A stretch of DNA of 5,127 bases, from positions 1 to 5,127 of the forward strand of contig JACQVT010000908.1 in NCBI GenBank assembly GCA_016209665.1, given 5' to 3'. Position 1 is the first letter of the stretch; each line of letters opens with the position of its first letter. The position numbers and the translations under genes are program-made. Source of the DNA: Planctomycetota bacterium. Its GTDB lineage: Bacteria; Planctomycetota; Phycisphaerae; UBA1845; PWPN01. Below, one piece after another: positions 5,011 to 5,127 of this stretch. Under the pieces are notes generated by a model. The model made no database searches. It was not told the origin of the DNA and saw nothing but the letters and a program-made list of their open reading frames with translations.

Positions 5011-5127
5011 CAGTCGCGAAGCCTCCGCCCGGTCAGCTTCAGAAACACCGTCGCCAGGCTTGGCCGCTCCACCGACAGGTTCCGCAGCCGTACCCCCGCT
5101 GCCGCCATCCGCCGCAGCTCCTCGAAC
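5010..5127 (-). CDS. ABC transporter ATP-binding protein, C-terminal fragment (cut by window edge)
   Basis: Reading the minus strand from the first full codon at 5126, 38 codons precede TGA 5012-5010: FEELRRMAAAGVRLRNLSVERPSLATVFLKLTGRRLRD. The ending (L-S-V-x-x-P-S-L-x-x-V-F-L-x-L-T-G-R-x-L-R-D) is the standard C-terminus of ATPase subunits that partner with ABC-2 permeases. Walker A, Walker B and the signature motif lie outside the window. The TGATG overlap with the permease start shows that the two genes form one operon, in the order ATPase then permease. Confidence 0.88.
   Translation of the reverse strand, partial: FEELRRMAAAGVRLRNLSVERPSLATVFLKLTGRRLRD

Overview
The window is high-GC bacterial chromosome. 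Its first gene encodes a prepilin-like protein whose N-terminus (RGFTLIEV followed by a VVAIIALLVSILIP-type helix) and late RH...DxH motif resemble the large orphan pseudopilin families of Planctomycetota. I infer a planctomycete, perhaps Phycisphaerae, from that style, the GC content and the abundance of short intergenic repeats. No rRNA or other marker gene is present to confirm it.

Layout: positions 1-452 are non-coding and carry a short 8-mer tandem repeat, a GC-rich tract and a good sigma70-like promoter (292-320). A plus-strand pseudopilin gene follows (453-1358). All other genes lie on the minus strand. Reading rightwards they are a small AraC-type DNA-binding protein (1493-1954), a secreted NAGPA-type phosphodiester glycosidase (2507-3397), an ABC-2 type transporter permease (3646-5010), and the C-terminus of its ABC ATPase partner (5010-5127, cut by the window edge). 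The ATPase stop and permease start overlap by one base, so these two form a translationally coupled exporter operon. The glycosidase and the AraC gene are each separated from their upstream neighbour by repeat-bearing gaps and are probably independent transcription units.

The most unusual content is the repeats. A 64-bp palindromic element occurs twice: once in the gap between the AraC and glycosidase genes (2254-2317), and once, in opposite orientation, inside the permease coding frame (4374-4437). Both copies fold as a 16-bp outer stem carrying two short hairpins with 3-nt loops. Of their ten differences, five are in loops or the inter-hairpin linker and four form two paired changes that keep or add a base pair, which suggests the folded shape is selected. 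In the permease the copy is translated as part of an extra, low-complexity stretch in the large extracytoplasmic domain, reminiscent of Rickettsia palindromic elements. A second, unrelated inverted repeat built from GGTCAGT/GGTCCGT words fills the gap between permease and glycosidase.
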